This document shows, in pieces, positions 15,062 to 18,562 of a stretch of DNA of 18,562 nucleotides (position 1 is its first letter; every line of letters begins with the position of its first letter). The stretch comes from an uncultured Bacilli bacterium (GTDB taxonomy: Bacteria; Bacillota_I; Bacilli_A; RF39; UBA660). The DNA lies in assembly GCA_934097255.1 (NCBI GenBank), contig CAKONT010000005.1:1-18562 (forward strand), in the 5' to 3' direction. The translations under genes and the position numbers were made by a program. The notes below the pieces were generated by a model. It saw only the letters and a program-made list of their open reading frames with translations. It was not told where the DNA came from and ran no database searches.

Positions 15062-15396
15062 AAAGAAGTTATTTTATTGTAATTGCCGTTTTATCAACTG
15101 TTTATATAATTCATGAAGTAAGAAGAAAAAGATTTTCAATTAAAGAAAGTTTTTGGTGGATGATAGCTTCGTTAGTTATGATTTTCTTATCAATATTTCC
15201 ATACACGATTGATAAATTAGCTAAATTATTTGGTGTTGTATATCCACCATCATTATTCTTTGTTATTTGTATTATATTTTTAGTTTTAATGATATTTAGA
15301 AATAGTAAAAGAATAAGTGAACAGCAAATGAAAATTATAGAATTAGAACAAAATTTAGCAATTCTAAAGGAAAAAAATAATGACAAAAACAAATGA
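15058..15396 (+). CDS. DUF2304 small membrane protein (GacJ-like)
   Basis: This 112-aa protein has three hydrophobic spans (about 4-19, 33-50 and 65-81) and a C-terminal charged helix (85-106) with heptad character, ISEQQMKIIELEQNLAIL. The IKESFWWMIASLVMIFLSIFP segment and the following GVVYPPSLFF are diagnostic of DUF2304. In streptococci the member GacJ binds the GT2 enzyme GacI and raises its activity; the immediate upstream partner here is a GT2 of the same class that lacks its own membrane anchor. A stimulating/anchoring subunit is therefore the best reading. The start overlaps the upstream stop as ATGA, and its 3' end overlaps the flippase gene by 17 nt, implying tightly coupled synthesis of the module. 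Confidence 0.88.
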   Translation: MKRSYFIVIAVLSTVYIIHEVRRKRFSIKESFWWMIASLVMIFLSIFPYTIDKLAKLFGVVYPPSLFFVICIIFLVLMIFRNSKRISEQQMKIIELEQNLAILKEKNNDKNK

Positions 15397-16627
15397 TAAT
15401 CTTAAAAAAAATTTTATTTGGAATATAATAGGATTAACACTTTATGGTATAGTTTCATTATTTTTAATGATTATAGTAAAACATGTAAATGGTTTAAAGA
15501 TTTCAGGAATATTTTCTTATGCTTATTCAATTTGTACTCTATTTTATTTCATATCTCTTTATTACAGTAGAACTTATCAAATTGCTAATTATAACAATAG
15601 TAAAAATTTTAATCAATTTTTAACATTTAGATTAATTAGTTCATTATTAAGTTTAATTTTAATATTTGTATTTTCATTAATAAGTGGATTTAATAAAAAT
15701 AAAATATTTATTATTTTACTTTTGATGTTATTTAGAATTCTTGATGCAATATCAGATACTTTTTATGGATATGTTCAAGAAAAAAACGAACTATATAAAG
15801 TGGGAATCTCTTATACCTTAAAGTCAATTTTAAGTATTATATTGTTTTTTATAATAGATTATTTTACAAAGAATATTTATTTAAGTATAGTTTCTATGAA
15901 TATAGTGAATCTTTCGTTTTTAATTTTCTATGATATAAATAATTATAAAAAATTATGTAGTGATAAATTTAAATTTGACTTTTCTAACATTAAACTTATC
16001 CTTAAAGAGGCATTACCAATATTCTTATTTTCTTTTATTTCAAGTTATCTTGCAAATGCTGAAAAATATGTAATAGTTTATTTTACTACAGATGAAATTC
16101 AAAGTATATTTGCCATACTTATTATGCCTGCAACAGTGCTTAGTTTGGTGGGATGTTATTTGATAAATCCATTTATTAATAAATTAAATGAATTAAATAA
16201 AAATAAAAAATATAAAAAATTTAATATGTTAACAGTTAAAATATTAATTGCTTTATTGCTACTTGGAATTTTAGGAACTTTGTTTTGCTATTTATGGGGA
16301 ATACCAATATTAAATCTGATATATAAAATAAATTTAGATAAATATAGATTTGAACTTGCAATAATTATAATCGCTTCGATAATGTGTGCTGGAAGTATGA
16401 TTTTATCTAATATTTTGACTATTTTAAATAAAAATAATTTACAATTTGTGTTTTATTTTATAAGTGCAATCGTGGCTACAGTTAGTTGTTATTACTTTAT
16501 AAAAAGTAATGTAATAAGTGGTAGTGTATATGCGTATTTACTATCATATATAGTTAACTTCGGATGTTATATAGTTTATTACACTTATATTATAAAACAT
16601 ATTGGAGGAAGTAATGAAAAAAAATAA
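15380..16627 (+). CDS. Polysaccharide flippase, Wzx-like (MOP superfamily; GacK-like role)
   Basis: The protein is 415 aa and almost wholly hydrophobic, with about 12 predicted spans and short loops. It fits the Wzx/RfbX branch of the multidrug/oligosaccharidyl-lipid/polysaccharide exporters. It starts with an N-terminal KKNFIWNIIGLTLYGIVSLF and has an ISGIFSYAYSI helix and an FRILDAISDTFYGYVQE segment, all typical of Wzx. ATG 15380 lies within the end of the DUF2304 gene, with SD AAGGA upstream. Since a complete ABC exporter is encoded at 4413-5923, this flippase is unlikely to move the main polymer. Given its partners, it probably turns a lipid-monophosphate or short lipid-linked sugar to the outer face for side-chain addition. 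Export of a second polymer is the alternative. Confidence 0.85.
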   Translation: MTKTNDNLKKNFIWNIIGLTLYGIVSLFLMIIVKHVNGLKISGIFSYAYSICTLFYFISLYYSRTYQIANYNNSKNFNQFLTFRLISSLLSLILIFVFSLISGFNKNKIFIILLLMLFRILDAISDTFYGYVQEKNELYKVGISYTLKSILSIILFFIIDYFTKNIYLSIVSMNIVNLSFLIFYDINNYKKLCSDKFKFDFSNIKLILKEALPIFLFSFISSYLANAEKYVIVYFTTDEIQSIFAILIMPATVLSLVGCYLINPFINKLNELNKNKKYKKFNMLTVKILIALLLLGILGTLFCYLWGIPILNLIYKINLDKYRFELAIIIIASIMCAGSMILSNILTILNKNNLQFVFYFISAIVATVSCYYFIKSNVISGSVYAYLLSYIVNFGCYIVYYTYIIKHIGGSNEKK

Positions 16628-17654
16628 AGAAAAAGAAATTTTAATAACAGTTATAGTTCCATGTTATAATGCGGAAAAGTATATTAATAAATGTATTGAT
16701 AGTATTTTAAATCAAACATTTAAAAATTTTGAACTAATTTGTGTTAATGATGGTTCAACAGATACAACTTTAGATATTTTAAAAGAATATGAAAAGAATA
16801 ATAGTAATATGCTTGTAGTTTCTAAAAAAAATGAAGGTGGAAAAAATGTTACTAAAACAGGTTTAAAATATGCTAAAGGAAAGTATATATGTGCAATTGA
16901 TAATGATGATTATATAGAAAAAGATTATTTAAATGAACTATATAATGCTATTACAAAAGAAGATGCTGATATTGCAATATGTGGTTTTCAAAGAGAGGAT
17001 TTTGATACTGCAAAGGTATTTTCACTAGAAATGAATAATAAATCTGGTACTTATATTCTTAACGATGACTACGGAATAATGCTTGAAATAAATACAGCAC
17101 TTTGGAATAAACTTTTTAAAAGGGAAGTAATGGTATCACTTCTTAATTATCGATTAGATGCTTTAGGAATGGGTGATATGACTTTACTTGCATATATGTA
17201 TCAAATGATTAATAAAATATCATTCACTAATAAAGTATTATACCATTATCGTGTTAGAAAAAACTCTGGTATTAATACAATGAAAAAAAGTGTAATTGAC
17301 TCAATATATGATAATTTAATTAGAATAAAAGAGTCATATGCTAATAAAGATATGTATGAAGCCTTTGATGCTTATGCGTTTTTGCATTTAGGAGTTTCAT
17401 TAATGTACTGGATATATAAAGCAGATAGAAGTTCATTTAATGAAATTTATAAAAATAATTTAAAGGTATTAAATGAAAATTTCCCAAAATGGAAAAAGAA
17501 TAAATATTATAGTTTAAAATATGTTATAAAAAATAAAGGTAGAAATTTAAAACTTCATATATCCTATGTTTTTTATAGAATTGGTTTATTTAAGTTATTT
17601 ATAAAAACTTATGGTTTTATAACAAACCACTTTAAATTTGATATTAAGTGGTAA
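16614..17654 (+). CDS. GT2 family glycosyltransferase
   Basis: I choose ATG 16614, giving 346 aa, because GGAGG (16604-16608) is 5 nt upstream; the in-frame TTG 16602 overlaps that SD. The first 120 residues are a standard GT2 domain: TVIVPCYNAEKYINKCIDSI (12-31), CVNDGSTD (43-50) and the metal site IDNDDY (95-100). The usual N-G-G-L-S-x-A-R-N segment is altered to NEGGKNVTKTGLK (73-85). The late acidic base motif, usually E-D, appears as GMGDMT. Donor or acceptor preference may thus differ from the paralogue encoded at 8112. The C-terminal part has aromatic, basic helices suited to membrane contact. The start overlaps the flippase stop by 14 nt and the next gene follows after 17 nt. Substrate unknown. 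Confidence 0.86.
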   Translation: MKKNKEKEILITVIVPCYNAEKYINKCIDSILNQTFKNFELICVNDGSTDTTLDILKEYEKNNSNMLVVSKKNEGGKNVTKTGLKYAKGKYICAIDNDDYIEKDYLNELYNAITKEDADIAICGFQREDFDTAKVFSLEMNNKSGTYILNDDYGIMLEINTALWNKLFKREVMVSLLNYRLDALGMGDMTLLAYMYQMINKISFTNKVLYHYRVRKNSGINTMKKSVIDSIYDNLIRIKESYANKDMYEAFDAYAFLHLGVSLMYWIYKADRSSFNEIYKNNLKVLNENFPKWKKNKYYSLKYVIKNKGRNLKLHISYVFYRIGLFKLFIKTYGFITNHFKFDIKW

Positions 17655-17674
17655 AAGGAGGATTAAAAATTATG
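17655..17674 (+). promoter_or_regulatory. SD and ATG of the aminotransferase gene
   Basis: AAGGAGG (17655-17661) immediately follows the upstream stop. The first ATG in frame is at 17672, a rather long 10-nt spacing. No nearer in-frame start exists, and the protein alignment begins normally here. Confidence 0.7.
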
Positions 17675-18562
17675 GAAGAAGAAAAAATATTAGTTACAAA
17701 ATCAACATTACCAACACTTGAGGAATACACAGAAATGATAAAACCTATTTGGGAGTCACATTGGCTTACAAATAATGGCCCTATACATAATAAATTGGAA
17801 GGAGAAATAGAAAAGTATCTTGATGTTGAAAATGCTACATTATTTACGAATGGACATTTATCTTTGGAAAATGCTTTAAAAGTATTAGACTTACCCGAAG
17901 GCGGCGAAGTTATAACAACTCCATTTACTTTTATTTCAACTACTCATGCTATTGCTAGAAATGGTTTGGTACCTGTTTTTTGCGATATTAATTATGATGA
18001 TTATACAATCGATGTTAATAAAATAGAAAGTTTAATTACTGACAAAACTGTAGCAATTGTACCAGTTCATGTATATGGTAATGTATGCAATGTTGAAAAA
18101 ATTAAAGAAATTGCAGATAAATATAATTTAAAAGTTGTTTATGATGCTGCCCACGCATTTGGTGTTAAATATAATGGAGTTTCAGTTGGTAATTTTGGCG
18201 ATTTATCAATGTTTAGTTTTCACGCTACAAAAGTGTTTAATACTATTGAAGGCGGTGCAGTAACTTATCATAATGCTGAATTTAAGCAAAAATTGAACAA
18301 TTTAAAAAACTTTGGAATAATTGATGAAGAACATATGCTTTGTATAGCTGGAAACGCTAAAATGAATGAATTCCAGGCTGCAATGGGTCTATGTAACTTA
18401 AAACACTTGGATGAAAATGTTAAATTAAGAAAAGAATTACTTGAATATTATCGTAAACTTTTACAAGATATAAAAGGAATAAAATTAAGTATAGTTCAAG
18501 AGGGTGTAGAATCAAATTATGCATATTTTCCAATTGTTGTCGAAGATGCTTATGGTATAAAT
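17672..18562 (+). CDS. DegT/DnrJ/EryC1/StrS aminotransferase, VioA-like (3' partial)
   Basis: The frame stays open to the window end, giving 297 residues of a protein usually about 370-400 aa. It is a PLP-dependent sugar aminotransferase. Features: SHWLTNNGP (29-37), LFTNGHLSLENALK (57-70), ITTPFTFISTTHAI (81-94), the PLP-contacting aspartate D158 in YDAAHAFG, and the Schiff-base lysine K187 in SFHATKVFNTIEGGA. The TNGHLSLE and SFHATKVFNT forms are those I associate with VioA-type enzymes, which aminate dTDP-4-keto-6-deoxyglucose to dTDP-4-amino-4,6-dideoxyglucose. That keto sugar is the RmlB product made in this locus, so the substrate is available. A different 4-keto (or 3-keto) sugar cannot be excluded. 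A following N-acyl- or formyltransferase would be expected just beyond the window. Confidence 0.9.
   Translation, partial: MEEEKILVTKSTLPTLEEYTEMIKPIWESHWLTNNGPIHNKLEGEIEKYLDVENATLFTNGHLSLENALKVLDLPEGGEVITTPFTFISTTHAIARNGLVPVFCDINYDDYTIDVNKIESLITDKTVAIVPVHVYGNVCNVEKIKEIADKYNLKVVYDAAHAFGVKYNGVSVGNFGDLSMFSFHATKVFNTIEGGAVTYHNAEFKQKLNNLKNFGIIDEEHMLCIAGNAKMNEFQAAMGLCNLKHLDENVKLRKELLEYYRKLLQDIKGIKLSIVQEGVESNYAYFPIVVEDAYGIN

Noticed and set aside
15111..15392. Reverse-strand open frame of 93 codons
   Set aside because: Antisense to the DUF2304 gene, which has clear family features and coupled neighbours.
1..18562. CRISPR arrays, tRNA or rRNA genes, insertion sequences, riboswitches
   Set aside because: I looked for spaced repeats, cloverleaf-like segments, transposase motifs and structured leaders. 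Intergenic regions are all under about 100 bases and none holds such a feature.
1..18562. Alternative genetic code (TGA as tryptophan)
   Set aside because: Several genes (ending at 3287, 8115, 10019, 11170 and 15061) end in TGA at well-formed overlaps, and conserved tryptophans are encoded by TGG.

Overview
The window is about 18.6 kb of very AT-rich DNA from a low-GC Firmicute. All confident genes lie on the + strand. Evidence for a Gram-positive host: AGGAGG/AGGTGAT-type ribosome binding sites, TTG as well as ATG starts, near-consensus sigma-A promoters, hairpin-plus-T-run terminators and tightly overlapping genes. TGA is used as a stop, so this is not a Mollicute-type code. The species cannot be named from the sequence alone; a gut-type Clostridia/Bacilli/Erysipelotrichia lineage is a guess. 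The whole window belongs to a rhamnose-containing cell-wall or capsular polysaccharide locus, and both ends are cut inside genes.

Region 1 (1-308) is the 3' end of a GT2 glycosyltransferase. It is followed by a dyad (307-338) that looks like a terminator and is overlapped by a near-perfect sigma-A promoter (322-350). Region 2 (370-4338) is the dTDP-L-rhamnose operon: rmlA, an rmlC-rmlD fusion, then rmlB, closed by a terminator. Its first reading frame carries about 189 extra N-terminal residues resembling an AbiEi antitoxin, in frame with RmlA and with no stop between them, although RmlA keeps its own strong SD and ATG.

Region 3 (4349-13203) starts with its own promoter. It holds a Wzt/Wzm-like ABC exporter, two double-domain GT2 enzymes, a GT-B-like transferase with a C-terminal coiled coil, and a DUF2142 membrane protein (probable GT-C enzyme), most joined by ATGA or TAATG overlaps, and it ends in a terminator. 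Region 4 (13242-14237) is a lone Mrr-like PD-(D/E)xK nuclease gene that has no obvious sugar role. Region 5 (14291 onward) has a weak promoter, then a GT2 of the polyprenyl-phosphate-sugar synthase type, a DUF2304 small membrane protein, a Wzx-like flippase, a further GT2, and a DegT/VioA-type sugar aminotransferase cut by the window end.

Taken together: RmlA-D make dTDP-rhamnose. The GT2/GT-B enzymes probably build a rhamnan-type backbone on a lipid carrier inside the cell, and the ABC transporter exports it. The region 5 trio matches the gene order and families of streptococcal GacI-GacJ-GacK. It suggests a separate side-chain route in which a sugar is loaded on undecaprenyl phosphate, flipped, and attached outside by a GT-C enzyme such as the DUF2142 protein. 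The aminotransferase could draw on the RmlB product to make a dTDP-4-amino-4,6-dideoxysugar. The most unusual elements are the AbiEi-RmlA continuity with its dyad/promoter, and the orphan nuclease inside the locus.
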